Shown here piece by piece: positions 1 to 10,892 of a DNA stretch of 64,000 nucleotides (positions are counted from its first letter, which is position 1; the number at the start of each line of letters is the position of its first letter). Where the stretch lies: NCBI GenBank assembly GCA_043228905.1, contig JBHGNT010000006.1, forward strand, positions 1,054,001 to 1,118,000, read 5' to 3'. The position numbers and the translations under genes were made by a program. Origin of the DNA: Azolla caroliniana (lineage: Eukaryota > Polypodiophyta). The notes under the pieces are model-generated. The model ran no database searches. It worked only from the letters and a program-made list of their open reading frames with translations, and had not been told where the DNA came from.

Positions 1-841
1 GGAGTGAAATCGGACTCTCTTCGCGGGTCTCGATTTCGGGCTCATCCGGAGGCATCTCGGCCTCGCTGACCGCATCGTCAGAGCTCGGATTGGAGTTGAG
101 GTTCGTAGTCGGGGGCAGGTACCAGGACGCGGTCTCGTCAAACACAACGTCGCGGTTGACACACGCTTGTTTGGTGCGAGGGTTATAGCACTTATAACCC
201 TTCTGCTCGTCTGAGTAACCGACCAAGATGCATTTCTCGGCCTTTGCGTCCAGCTTCCTCCTTTTCTCCTTCGGTACATGCACATACGCAATGCTACCGA
301 ACACCCTCAAGTGTCGCAAGTTCGGCTTCGTTCCGAAATATAGCTCGTGCGCCGACACTTTGTCTCCGATCCGGTTCTGGATGTATACCGCGGTCCTTAC
401 CGCCTCGGCCTAGTAGAACTTGGGCAAGCTCTTCTCCTCCAGCATTGCCCGTGCCGCTTCCACAATCGATCGATTCTTTCTCTCGGCCACGCTGTTCTGC
501 TCCGATGTGTATCTACAACTGAATTCGCGCCGAATTCCCATTTGTTTCAGGTAACCGTTGAATTGACCGGAAAAGTACTCTTTCCCGCCATCCGACCGCA
601 GACACTTGACCTTTCGTCCCGTTTCGGCTTCCACGAACCCTTTGAGGTCCCGGAAACAGTCGAAGACTTCGCTCTTCCTCTCAATGAGGTAGATCCATCT
701 GTGCCGCGTGTGGTCGTCGATGAAGGAGACGAAATATCGGCTCCCGCCAAGACTAACATTTTGTGTCGAGCTTGTTCCGGCTCCGGTTTCGCTCGTTGGG
801 GAAAGGAAGTCGGTGTTGCTTCCTGAGCTGGCAGGCTTCAC
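1..841 (-). pseudogene. Copia integrase core and following region, one nonsense codon
   Basis: The frame 841-413 encodes the integrase core (YFVSFIDDHTRHRW, then DGGKEYFSGQFN and AERKNRSIVEAAR). It stops at a TAG at 410-412, where the sister copy has TGG (Trp). Read through that codon, the same frame continues to position 1 with the conserved region after the core, including LRVFGSIAYVHVPKEKRRK. The TGG-to-TAG change is a C-to-T change on the opposite strand in a CAG context. The element continues beyond the left edge. Confidence 0.88.
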
Positions 842-2356
842 AAATTTGTGCCTTTCGGCTACTAAACTTGGGCAATCCGAACACTACCTGTTTCGATTGC
901 AAATCTTGAAGCCGCTGGTGGTTGACGAGGCCTATCCGCTTGTACCACAAGTCGATGTCCGACTCGGTCTTTTGTCCCTTCGCAAACATTGCGGTGCCGC
1001 CGTCAGTGGAGTCGAGGATGAACATCCTCCCGTATCTGCGCCCTTGCGCAATCACACAACCTTCTTCCTCAATGAAGCACCCAAGGTGTGTAAACCGAAC
1101 CTCCATCCCTTGGTCGACGATCTGTCTGACCGAGACCAAGTTCTTCGTGATTGTCGGAACGTGCAACTCGTTCTTGAGTTTCCCTTTCTGCCCGACATGG
1201 CTAAGGGGAACTTCTCCGACATTCGCGATCGGATGTGGAGTGTCGTCTCCTGTTGCGACTACTCCAGGTTGTATCAGTTTTTCAAGGTACGAGAACCACT
1301 CCTTATGGCTCGTCATGTGGTTTGACGCGCCGGAGTCTACGTACCACACCTCGTCCGATCTCGGGGTGCTCTGTTTCATTGAGTTTGCTTCGTGTCTCGT
1401 CACGAAGACAGACCCTTCTCCGGCTCTCCCGGAGTCTTCAGCGTAGTGCGATCGCTGCGGATTTCCCTTGTCGGTATGTCTAGAGCCGTTCCCGAAACCA
1501 GTTCTCTCTGAATCGGCGCGCTTCTTCCAGCACTCACTTTCCCTGTGGCCTTTCTTGCCACAGTACCAGCACTCCGTGATGGACTTCCCTTGCCGGTTCT
1601 CATCGCTTCGACTCCCCCTGTTTCCGGAGGGTCCGGAGTTGTTGTCGGCATCACTTCGGTGCCTTCTTCCTTGATCACGTCGGCTGCCTCCATTGCGCGC
1701 CGACTCGCCTCGTCCGCCACGACCACGGGGCCTTTCTCCCTTCGTGTACAACATCTTGCTGTCGGTGTGTGTGCTCGTCGACGCACCCGCGTGGTTCTCC
1801 TCTACCAGGAGCATCGACTGTAAGTCGAAAAAGGACGGCGTATTCTCCCGGGTACACACAGCCGTTCGGAACGCCCCGAACTTCGACGCCAAACCTCCGA
1901 GATAAATCTGGACCATCTCGCTCTCCTCGATGTTCACCTCTATGGAGGCGAGGGAGTCGTAGATATCCTTGATCTTCGAGGTATAGTCCACCACCGACAA
2001 GTCGCGTTGTCGTAGGTTGCCCAACTCTTGTCGGAGCTGAAGCTTCCTAGCTGTGGTGCTCGCGGCGAAAATCTTCTTCAGATTTTCCCACGCACCCTTC
2101 GGCATCTTTGCATCCCGAACATAGCTCAATAGTTGTTCGCCCACACACGACGCGAAGAAGTATAGTACCCTGCTCGCCGATTGCTCCCACGACGGGAAGT
2201 CTCTGTGTGTCGATTCGGGTGCCGCGTCATTAGCTCCTTCGACATAACTCCAGTAGTCGTGCCCGAGCAAGTACTGGTGCATCTTGTAGGACCAAGACGC
2301 GTAGTTGGTTCTGTCGAGCTTCTTGTTGGAAGCGAGCTCGCCATGCCTCTATCCAT
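753..2356 (-). pseudogene. Copia gag-protease-pre-integrase, frameshifted near start
   Basis: The gag start codon corresponds to 2354-2356, but a one-base deletion near 2318-2330 puts it out of frame with the rest. The open frame 2282-753 (about 509 residues) carries the gag helical region, an Arg/Gly-rich stretch, a CCHC knuckle (CWYCGKKGHRESEC), the aspartic protease motif WYVDSGASNHMTS and the pre-integrase stretch around DLWYKRIGLVNHQRL. The stretch beginning HSDVWGP, which opens the integrase core in the sister copy, is removed by the roughly 29-bp deletion at the downstream end. Comparison with the plus-strand copy shows these are losses specific to this copy. Confidence 0.88.
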
Positions 2357-2416
2357 CGTTCTTCTTGTTCTTCTTCGTCAAGCTGTGTCGGCTGCAGAGA
2401 GGTTCTCAACCCTCGT

Positions 2417-2428
2417 GCTCTGATACCA
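2417..2428 (-). other. Copia primer-binding site (initiator-Met tRNA type)
   Basis: The minus strand reads TGGTATCAGAGC immediately inside the LTR. This is the standard Copia primer site complementary to initiator methionine tRNA. The same 12-mer abuts the 5' LTR of the second copy at 20238-20249. Confidence 0.9.
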
Positions 2429-2815
2429 TGTAGAAAGTAGTGTGCGGAAGCAAGTATGAAGACAGAACAGAGGAAGGAAACTCAGGTTCAATGGAGAGCT
2501 TAGGCTTACACGGTATACGCGGGAGAGACAGAGAGAGAAACACAAAAAACTATATTCAACAATAATACTCAATCTCTGTACATAAGACGTGCTCAGTGAA
2601 CACTTTTATACAAGCCCTAGAAGGACTGACCGAACTACTGACAATACTTCAATGCTCATCAAGAGCCCCTACACTAACTCCCAAATATATTCCTCGCGGA
2701 ATATCTTTCCTAACGACCTCCCGGTTTATGTACTCGGCCTAACCGATCGGTCCCAACCGATCCGGTCCTCGGCTTCTTCAGCCGATCCGGCCGATGTTGA
2801 GCTTGTCTCTCAACA
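2429..2815 (-). repeat. 5' LTR of the minus-strand Copia element
   Basis: This 387-bp LTR reads TGTTGAGAGACAAG from 2815 leftward and aligns along its length with the two 392-bp LTRs at 19846-20237 and 25131-25522. Its TATA box (TATAAAAG on the minus strand) is at 2603-2610. The inner end at 2429 abuts the primer-binding site directly. The inner terminus reads CTACA rather than the TTACA of the other copy. Confidence 0.93.
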
Positions 2816-3260
2816 CTTACGAAGAACCTTGATTCAAATGGAAACTTGGTTAGGTTGCAAACACACTTGACAACAAAAGAACTCACGCAAGTTCTCATCA
2901 ACATTGATTATAAAGACGGATTTACACCAACTCTAAAAATGGTAGCAATATGACTTTTTTGAGTATCACTATCAGATTAATTATTGAGTTTCATCATCTT
3001 GACATTGAGATTACATCCTTACAAGGTGAACTATAGCCAAGGGAAAGCCATGGCACTTCAAGCTCTCTTACACTATCAACCGCTTATTGTAAGACAAAAT
3101 TATAACTACAATAAGAAGTATTTCCAAAAAGATGAGGATATGCACATGAGACAAATAACACATTTTGCAGACCTCAAAGTTTCCTCTGTGTGTATGAAAA
3201 CCACATAAATCTATGCATGACTAGAAGAGTTCACATAGGATGTGGCACCTTAAGGTTCAT
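2816..3260. other. Intergenic, no gene recognised
   Basis: AT-rich DNA between the Copia LTR and the next LTR. The open frames here are short and match nothing I recognise. The Copia target-site duplication would begin at 2816, but its partner lies outside the window. Confidence 0.6.
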
Positions 3261-3587
3261 TGTTACTTGTAAGAGTATACGGGAGGCATAAGGGTATGTG
3301 TAATGATGTGGTTGATGTGTATATGTAAAGTAAATAAGTGTGTGAGGATAAGTATGTGTATGGACACATGCACAATTATGTGCATGTGTACAAGAATGTG
3401 TAACGGTCTTATTTATAAGGTCATGTAACCGTTACATTGGATGTATTATATAAAACCCCTATGGGGTATATAATGAGATATACATTTTCCCCCTCTCATT
3501 TTGTGTCATTTCCTATTTGTCTTTCTCTGTACCTCTCTCTTTATCGTAACCCCCTTGGGAGGGAGGGTGAAGCCCACCCCAACAACA
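3261..3587 (+). repeat. LTR of an unclassified retroelement (copy A)
   Basis: This 327-bp segment starts TGTTAC and ends AACAACA. It aligns in inverted orientation with the solo LTR at 5499-5826: the stretch around CACAATTATGTGCATGTG, the TAAAACCCC after the TATA box and the CCTTGGGAGGGxGGGTGAAG end are all shared. The TATA box (TATATAAAA) is at 3447-3455, so transcription would run rightward. The flanks TTCAT and GAGAG do not match, so this is not a clean solo LTR. It may be one LTR of a longer, disrupted element. Confidence 0.75.
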
Positions 3588-4139
3588 GAGAGAGAGAGAG
3601 AGAGAGAGAGACCCACACCGGCAGAGACACAGTTATAGACAACCTTATATATATATATATATATGTACAGGGGCAACAGAATACATCTGCCGGCAAGTCT
3701 CCAATCGGGGAGCTCTCAGGCCCGTGCTCAATGGAGTGTTTGCATAGAAGACAGAACAGAAAATCGAAATCCTCAGAGCATACGAGCTCCAATAGAACTA
3801 ACAATAGACCCCCCCAAAAAACAGAACCCCCAATCCCTAACAGACAAAACAGGACAAACTCCAAAATGGGGAACCCCCAAACAAGAGACTCTCTCCTCCT
3901 TTTATAACCCAAGGAGGGAGGGATGTTACAAAGTCGGTCAAATATTCCTCCTTTTCAGAGGAGATATTTGCCTTGATTTCTGGAGAGGTACATTAAACAC
4001 CCTCGCTTTCACACCCCCACTACATATGCAAGTGCACTAATGTACACAAGTCACTTATTTCTCACTAACTCCCATACACTTTAGCACACTTACAATTTCC
4101 TTTTATTTCTATTTACATTTTTCTTAATGTACATGTGCA
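3588..4139. other. Simple repeats and LTR-like DNA, no gene
   Basis: A (GA)n run (3583-3612) and a (TA)n run (about 3648-3664) are followed by A/C-rich sequence. Read on the minus strand, 3899-3925 resembles a promoter (GGTTATAAAAGGAGGA). This may be a fragment of another inverted LTR. No coding sequence was recognised. Confidence 0.45.
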
Positions 4140-4241
4140 ATGTTGCACATCGCCGACCTTGATCACTCCACCTGGTTTTCTCATCCGTTGCCGGAAATTC
4201 TCATGACACCGGTTAATTCGATCGAGATGTAAGAGGAAATC

Positions 4242-5498
4242 GTGGAGTTCGGAAAGATGATCGGGGCGGATCGAAATGCCACAGTAAGCACCAAGTACAA
4301 GATTGTAGACAAGAAGGTATGGCCAGTCGGGGCACCATTATTGGAGGGCAGTTGGGAACGTAAGAAAGGGGTCATGACCGACCCAAGTTTACGAGACCTG
4401 TGTGAGATAGGGCACCAGTTTACCGACTAGACGCTACGGAGGCTCAAGATTGGTGGGGTTGACTTCCTACTACCCGCTGAGGAGGATAGGTTCTGAAGAA
4501 TGCTCGAAAGTCACGAAAAGGCTTTTGCTTTCTCACCGAAGGAGATCGGGTGCGTCAACCCGATGATCGTGGAACCAATGGTGGTCTTCACTATACCGCA
4601 TGTGCCATGGAGCCTCAAACCAATCCCGCTATCGAGATCTCACATCCCGAAATTGATAGAGCTACTCATAGAGAAGGTCAATATGGGGATCCTCGAACCA
4701 TTGAGTGCCCCATATTCGAATCAGTGGTTTACGATGCCAAAGAAGAGCGACACACTGCGCTTCATACAAGCTTGCAACCAGTCAACAAAGTGACAACCCG
4801 AAATGCAAGAGTAGGATCGAGCATCGAGGAGTTTGCAGAGGTTTTCGCCGGAAGTTCGATCTACTCGGTTGACAATTTGTACTCGGGGTAGAACCAGTTC
4901 CAACTAGCCGTCGAAAGCAAGGACATCATGATGATGCGGACCCCGCTCGGCTTAGTTCAAATGTGTACCCTACCGCAAAGGGGAATGAATTCCGTGGTGC
5001 ACATGGTGAAAACAATGAATAAGGTACTAAGGGATTGCATCCCGGATATCGTCATGTCGTTCCTGGACAACATCCCAATAAAAGGGTGTCCGGAGGACGT
5101 GAAGGATGAGACAGTCGGGGAAGATGGCTGTCAGAGATTCGTGGCGAACCACATTTCTGACTGTGAGAAGATACTGCAGAGGTTGGAGGATGTGCGACTT
5201 ACCTTCTCTGAGAAGAAGTTGGCATTCGGACAATCCAAGATCGTGGTGGTTGGTCACCTATGTAGACCCTACGGCCGGAACCGTCCCTGACTAAGGTCGA
5301 GGCTACCTCTGCGATGAAGGAAGAATGTAGATCGACCACGGAGGTCCGACGGTTCCTAAGGGCATGTACCTTCTACCACATTTGGATTTCCCATTATGCA
5401 CATATTGCAGAGCCGTTGTACGACTTACTGAAGAAGGGGCGAAGGTTCGAATGGGGAGAAGAGCACACAGAGGATGTGAGCAGACTAAAGGGGATGCT
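4242..5498 (+). pseudogene. Gypsy reverse transcriptase, broken
   Basis: Segments 4242-4430, 4500-4793, 4550-4891, 4928-5290 and 5314-5498 in differing frames reconstruct a Gypsy RT order: ILEPLSAPYSNQWFTMPKKS (finger), SIYSVDNLYSG (first catalytic Asp), RTPLGLVQMCTLPQRG, FLDNIPIKGCPEDVKDE, where DD of the catalytic box has become DN, then LTFSEKKLAFG and CTFYHIWISHYAHIAEPLY. Several frame changes and stops show a dead copy. The coding run ends at the solo LTR insertion. Confidence 0.88.
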
Positions 5499-5826
5499 TG
5501 TTGTTGGGGTGGGGGGTGATGCCTAGAATGGCTTCACCCCCCTCCCAAGGGGAGTTACGTTAGAGAGAAAGGAGAGAGTGAAACAAGGATGACACCAAAA
5601 TGAGGGGAAAAAGCTATATCTATTATGTGCCCCACAAGGGGTTTTATAGTACATAATGTAATGGTTAATAATATGACCATTACAAAAAGAGGACCGTTAC
5701 ATTCTTGTCACATGCACATAATTGTGCATGAGCTCACACATACTCATCCTCACACACTCATATACATTAAACACCTTAGACCATACACATTACACCTTAT
5801 CCTCCTGTACACCTATACAGATAACA
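5499..5826 (-). mobile_element. Solo LTR with perfect 5-bp target-site duplication
   Basis: This 328-bp LTR starts TGTTGTTGGGG and ends ATAACA. It is flanked by ATGCT at 5494-5498 and again at 5827-5831. It is inverted relative to LTR copy A. No internal domain remains, so it is either a solo LTR left by recombination or a very small nonautonomous element. It sits inside the Gypsy polyprotein between RT and RNase H, so it is younger than the Gypsy copy. Confidence 0.88.
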
Positions 5827-5831
5827 ATGCT

Positions 5832-6310
5832 AACGGCTGACGCCAGCTCTCCGGAAGGCGATCTATGGGAAGGAGTCCCCGATATACATGATGGTTGACA
5901 TGATTTCGACCGAAATCGTATGGGTAATCAATTAGGAGGAAGAAGGGGGCATGAGGTTCACCATCTGATTCAGCGCAAAGGTTTTGAGTGAGCGGCAACA
6001 AGGATACGCCCAGGTTAAGCGGGAGCTATGGGGTATTGTTTCGGCGGTGAAGGCTGACAAGGACTATCTGATTGAGACGGAGGTGATTATTGAGATAGAC
6101 TGTCTCCCAATTCTCGGGATGATATCCAGATGCGCGACTCCAGATTTGGCGATGCTCAGATATATCGTGTACAATACGTCCCTGAATCCAAAAATATGAC
6201 ACATTTTCGGGAAGGACAATACCATGGTCGATATGTTGTTGAGAGCATTGCTCAAAGGAGAAGATGACATGGTATCGGAGGATGAGGAAGTCAAAGTGGA
6301 TTTCTTCGAG
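5832..6310 (+). pseudogene. Gypsy RNase H region, broken
   Basis: Right of the solo LTR the polyprotein resumes with a region reading TPALRKAIYGKESPIY, then SERQQGYAQVKRELWGI, then VIIEIDCLPILGMISRCATP, in the order expected of Gypsy RNase H. The frame holds stops such as a TAG at NQ*E and a TGA before FSAKVLSERQ, both explained by C-to-T changes in Gln and Arg codons. It continues with the DMLLRALLKGEDDM region near 6230. Confidence 0.82.
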
Positions 6311-6569
6311 TCGGCCCGAATAACGGCAAATGGATAGAGCACTCCAACCCTGCATGCGTTAAACGAAGATGACTACGAGGGGGGGTGGCTTATTATCGAA
6401 AGATTCCTGAGCACATTAGTGACGGATGCATCATGGAAGAAGGAGGAGGCGAGTCAGATCTAGAAGAAGGAGTACAAATTCTTCCTTAAGGGCGGGTTAA
6501 TTTGGTGGAATCCGAAGAAGCGGGATGGTACACCACTCTGGGGGGTGACACGGAAAGAGGACAAGTAGT

Positions 6570-7735
6570 GCTACTAGCCAAGTTTCACGAGAGTCCCTCG
6601 TCCGGGCATCAGGGGACTTGGGCCACCTTCGAAAAGCTCAAGGAGAGGTACTAATGGCCGGGGATGTACAACGATGTGCAACACTTTGTGACGACGTGTG
6701 AAAGTTGCCAAGTACATTCCGGGATTAGACACTACGACAAGCTGCATCCGACCTACCCGTCAACCATTCACTTCAAGTGGATGGTCGACTTAGTGACGAT
6801 GCAGATGGGGGTAGGCCAAATGAAGTACCTGGTGATGGCGAGGGAGGACCTAACGAACCAAGTGGAAGGTTGAACTTTGGTAAACAAAACGACTGCAGTT
6901 GTATCTCGGTTCCTCGTTGAAGATGTGATATGCCGGTACGGGTGCTTGGGAAATTTGTGGCCGATCGAGGAGAGTTGGATGCATACGAAGCTATGGAGTT
7001 ATTCGACTAGCTCAGAGTCAAGCTCTCTCTCACAATGGCATACAATCCGGAGGCAAGCGGGAAAGTCGAGCGTGGGCATGGACTGATTATGAAGGCGATC
7101 GTGCGAGCATGCTACAGACCAATCAGAAATTGGTCGCGACTCCTGTCGTATGCGTTGTGGACTGACCGGACCACGCACAATTCGGTAACGGGGTACATCC
7201 CGGCCAAGCTCATGTTTGGGCAGAAGCCGATCATGCCGGTGGAGAGGACGATCACCTCCTGGATGGCTGTCGATTAGAAAAACGAGATGAATCAGGAGGA
7301 GTTGTTGGCCACGCGGATTCAACAACTCGAGAGGCAACCAGAGGATGTGGAGCGAGCGAGGGTGAAGGTTAAGGAGGCACAAATGAAGAACGGTTCGACC
7401 GATTGCATCGATTGCGGCTGAGGAAGATAGAGGAAGGCGATTGGTTGTTGGTTTATGACAATAGCCTCGATAACCAGCACCGGTTGATGCGAAAGTTCAC
7501 AAGACGGTGGTTCAGGCCGTATGTGGTGACCAATGCCAACGACAATGCCACATATAACCTTGCAAAGCTCGACGGGACAAGGATGGTTGTACCGGTTGGG
7601 GGGAAGCGAATCAAGGTCTTCAAGAAGCGACATGAGGTGGAACCGGATCCAGAGGTGGAGGACGAGGACGTCGGCGAGGACGAGGAGCCAAATGAGGACT
7701 GGATTGGCGATGGATCGGAGGAGGATGAGTAAGGG
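6570..7735 (+). pseudogene. Gypsy integrase and C-terminal tail, broken
   Basis: The zinc-binding H2C2 stretch (HESPSSGHQG then CESCQVHSG near 6700) precedes a core with MVDLVTMQMGVG (6781-6816). The later core reads YNPEASGKVERGHGLI (7038-7085) with the Glu expected for DDE integrases. A frameshift follows 7277. The last frame, 7403-7732, encodes LRKIEEGDWLLVYDNSL, a GxxxRVxVP-like stretch and an acidic tail rich in E and D. The acidic tail is long and intact compared with the rest. Confidence 0.85.
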
Positions 7736-7804
7736 TCAATATGAAATTCTCCACTGCTTCACTAATTGGCTCATGCGGAGGATGTGCAGTTTGGTGGGGG
7801 TAGA

Positions 7805-8500
7805 TGTCGTGGAGGATTCCGGCCACTAGGAGAGAGGTCCTTCAGGTGCGTGTGAACACGGGGTGTGCATGTATGCGCATGAACTCGTTATAATGTACAA
7901 ACAAATGTAAATATCGAAGTATTAATAAGTACAAGACAAGACTTTTATGATCCCACAAAAAGAAGGGAATAATAGTGTGTGATGGCAAAGAATCGGGGTT
8001 GAATCTCTGACTGAAACAACCGCCATAACAACTTGATGTAACATCAACCCCTCCCCCCTCCATTCTCCTTAGAGCTATAAAAGGAAGGGAGGGAGTCTAT
8101 TTTGGGGATCAGTCGTTTTAGGGGGGAAGGTGTTGCCGGATTGGGAAGCAAAGTGTTATAGGTTTTCTACTTTGTGCATTCGACTAGGTAGGGTGAGGCC
8201 TCTACTCGCGTACGAACCCCGTGTGCTCCTGACCAAAGGCTCACTAGTCCATGTGTGGGTTTGTCAAGCTTGAAGCTCCACTAACCGACCGGAGGCCATC
8301 TCTTTGTATTCTCTTCTTGTCTTTAATTGATTTCTGAGTTTTGCTATATTCGGGGTGCTTTCTGTTGTTCTGGCCTTTGTGTTAATAATTGACTCCTTGT
8401 CATTGTAACCGGAAAGCCGCAGTCTTTCCCTCCTCTGTTTTGTGTTTACCCATTCGTGCTTGAGAGTCCATGTGCTCATATTCTGGAATTTGAGGACAGG
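7805..8500 (+). repeat. Probable 3' LTR of the Gypsy element (right end uncertain)
   Basis: A purine-rich run GGTGGGGGTAGA (7793-7804) immediately precedes TGTCGTGG at 7805. That is the usual polypurine-tract/LTR junction and lies 70 bp after the last pol codon. A TATA-like CTATAAAAGG lies near 8075. The right end and a matching 5' LTR could not be identified, so boundaries are approximate. Confidence 0.5.
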
Positions 8501-8541
8501 ACCAAATCAGATACGGTTCTATGAGGCCGTGTACTCACTAA

Positions 8542-8760
8542 ATGAACCCCGATAACCAAGGCGGATCAACCACTGCAAACCTCAACCGCCGCTCATTCTT
8601 AAGCTCCTTGATCCGAGACCCCGATGGTTTCGCCCAAGCCGATCGTGAGGCATCAACCATGATGAGTATGATGTGGAATGCAATGTGAAGAAGAGGGAGT
8701 TTCTCATGCTTGTCCTCTATTTATGGGGGGTGACAATTGAGGACGAAGCATTGACCTTTT
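8542..8760 (+). pseudogene. Gag-like N-terminal fragment downstream of the probable LTR
   Basis: An ATG at 8542 opens a 48-residue frame (MNPDNQGGSTTANLNRRSFL and on to MMWNAM) ending at TGA 8686-8688. A neighbouring frame then continues with KREFLMLVLYLWGVTIED. An N-terminal frame just after an LTR would fit the gag start of a second, tandemly placed copy. I do not recognise the sequence with certainty. Confidence 0.35.
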
Positions 8761-8969
8761 TACTTTGTTGAGGGTGAGGCACCTACAATATACAAACATA
8801 CTCAATCACATGCACATTTTATTGTGTTACAACACAAAATATCCTCTAATCACAATTTTTATGATGCATTTGATCAATTGGTGCTATAATTCTCTTGTTT
8901 TGCAATGTCAATCCTTGATCAACCCTGTGATTGAATGGTGAGAAGACAAACAAAACATTAATAAATTAA

Positions 8970-9555
8970 GGAAAGCGCTATTTGCCCTCCCATTTTGGCT
9001 ATCCCCCCCCCCTCCCCCAAATTTATAGAACCTAATATAACCAAATGAAATTGTTTATTAATTAATTAATAAACTCAGCATAGCTCAGATTCTCGCATAT
9101 CGCAAGTGTGTGCATTGTGACCAGCTTGACCACATTTGGAACATTTGTGACTGGTAGAGTACTCAAATAGTGACTTCTCCCTTTGGTTGGCCTTTTTGTT
9201 CTTCGACCCTGCATGGCGATCTCGCTTCCTAGTCACCACCACTGGATTGGAGCGAGACTGCAGTGGTGCCTAACTTGCTTCATCCAATCGTGTCATGAGA
9301 ACAACAACATGGTCATCGTCAGTTTCATACAATCTTTGCTCGATGTTCCTCATCAAACGCTTTCTGGGAGACAAACATGGCTCAACTATAGCGACGGGTT
9401 GAACCACTGAACACGCAATCAGAGTTGAAGGCAATAATTTTATCGATAATTGAAGCTGAAGACGCTTGTTGAGACATGTTGTTGAACGAGGTGAGAACTA
9501 TCAGAAATTGTAAAAAAGATGGTGGGGAGGGGGGGATAGCCAAATAGCGCTTTCC
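8970..9555. mobile_element. Mutator-like DNA transposon, internally deleted
   Basis: This 586-bp element begins GGAAAGCGCTATTTG (8970-8984) and ends with its exact inverted complement (9541-9555). It is flanked by the 8-bp direct repeat TAAATTAA at 8962-8969 and 9556-9563. The terminal match extends into a C-rich block: the left end has about 14 extra bases before CTATCCCC. The interior encodes a zinc-knuckle fragment typical of Mutator-like transposase C termini. An 8-bp duplication fits Mutator-like or hAT elements, and the knuckle favours Mutator-like. Confidence 0.85.
9075..9246 (-). pseudogene. Transposase C-terminal zinc-knuckle remnant
   Basis: On the minus strand about 55 codons end in CSKCGQAGHNAHTC followed by DMRESELC and a TGA at 9077-9075. 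The spacing is Cx2Cx4Hx4C, after a basic stretch (RKRDRHAGSKNKK). This is the arrangement at the C terminus of many Mutator-like transposases. The catalytic DDE domain and SWIM finger are absent, so the element cannot supply its own transposase. A second minus-strand piece at 9382-9474 (MSQQASSASIIDKIIAF) may be an N-terminal remnant. Confidence 0.65.
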
Positions 9556-9659
9556 TAAATTAATCATATGATGCTAATGGAGGAGGGTTGGAAGTTGGAA
9601 CAATGAAAAATAGGTCATACACATTTTCCCACTATGATTCCCACATCATGGATTAAGAG

Positions 9660-9818
9660 CTAACATATATTACAAGGTTATGTAAGGGAGGTGGAGCATC
9701 CTAGCTACATGGGTGTAGGGGCAAGGTGTGGGTTACGAAGCTAACATGTATTATGTGGTTATGTGAGGGAGGTGGAGTATCCTAACAAGTGTGTGGAGGG
9801 GCAAGGTGAAGGCTCATC
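9660..9818. repeat. Two-copy tandem repeat, about 81 bp
   Basis: CTAACATxTATTA begins two adjacent diverged units at 9660 and 9741, both containing GGGAGGTGGAG and ending in GGGGCAAGGTG. No coding role is visible. Confidence 0.8.
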
Positions 9819-10892
9819 TACAAAAAAACTCATTATTTAAATTTATGACATATAATTAGGCGAGATAATGAGGGTGAACAAGATTTTAAATGAAAAGATG
9901 GATGGATTCCAAGGTTTGATGTTGATATACTCAAACTTCTTTTATACATTATGCACAAGCTATGCATGCAAGTTTGCAACCTTGCATAACTTTACACTCG
10001 TACAATTCTCAATATTTTACAATGCAACCTCATAATATTCACACTCTCACAACCTTACAAACGTATACTACTTAGTGGTGATCAGATCACCCCCCTTTAT
10101 AACGTTGACTTCCAATATGAGTCAGTTTGCACAAATATTGAAGATGGAACCTCCGCAATTTTCTTAAGATGATTAGTCAACTGTGAAGTGGCTTTCGGCA
10201 ATGGGTAGATGTTCAATGAGATAAGATACGTTAATTGGCATATTGAATTATGTTAGATTCTTAGTAAAACAAGAGGATACACAAATAGACATATCATAGA
10301 GAGTACAACGAAGAATAATATATTTTAATTACAAATATCCAAAGTGTGATTATAGCAAGGGGCTTTGTCCAATAAGAGCTCTAATTCATGTACTCCTTAG
10401 TAACTATATCGTACATACACTCACTATATGTGGATGTGGCAATTAAACAATTTTATATTTAGTTGTCCAAGAGGTCCCCTTGTGCTTGACAAAACTTCTT
10501 TTTGTTCACTTTGCAACACATGTATAGGGGGGAACACCATCTACCTTAACAAGTTGGACATTGTATGTTCTCCCTTGCAATGTACCGTGTAGGTCAGTTT
10601 GTCCCTCTTTGAGATACGTTATGTGGGGATATACGAGGTATCATCCCTCCTATACTGGTGGTTTTCTTAACATGTTTGCGCAACTTGGAAATGAAGTAAG
10701 GTCGGTTTGTGCCATCTACCTATAAACCAGCTCATGAACTTGTGATCCGACATAATATCCCTTAGTTCACAATGGTATGCATTCTATCATCTCGCCCCGG
10801 GTTTTGTTTACTTACTATTTTAGCGAATAAGTTGGTCAATTTGGTTCACTTTTACCATCTATCACCCAGGGTAGGTAATAAATTTCTCCTAA
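9819..10892. other. Intergenic, no gene recognised
   Basis: AT-rich DNA with short open frames only. I see no domain, RNA gene or transposon terminus. Confidence 0.55.

Larger units (their letters stand above)
1..2815 (-). mobile_element. Copia LTR retrotransposon, partial (5' LTR to integrase; rest outside window)
   Basis: A Ty1/Copia element reads leftward. From right to left it shows a 387-bp LTR, a primer-binding site, gag with a CCHC knuckle, protease, pre-integrase and the integrase core, and then leaves the window. It is a close relative of the complete plus-strand copy at 19846-25522: LTR, primer site and coding order match along the whole shared length. It is defective. One base is missing just after the gag start (near 2318-2330), about 29 bp are missing at the pre-integrase/integrase join (near 768-775), and a stop lies in the integrase (410-412). 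The 3' LTR and target duplication cannot be seen. Confidence 0.95.
4140..7740 (+). mobile_element. Decayed Ty3/Gypsy retrotransposon pol region
   Basis: Reverse transcriptase, RNase H, integrase and a charged C-terminal tail follow one another on the plus strand, broken by stops and frameshifts. Gag is absent upstream, so the element is 5' truncated. It is interrupted between the RT and RNase H regions by a solo LTR at 5499-5826 with a perfect ATGCT duplication. Its own 3' LTR probably begins near 7805. Confidence 0.9.

Noticed and set aside
708-1446. Long plus-strand frames over the first Copia element
   Set aside because: They are the antisense of gag-pol. The minus strand holds the knuckle, protease and integrase motifs.
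9660-9818. CRISPR-like direct repeats
   Set aside because: Only two long, diverged units with no spacers, in a plant nuclear context.
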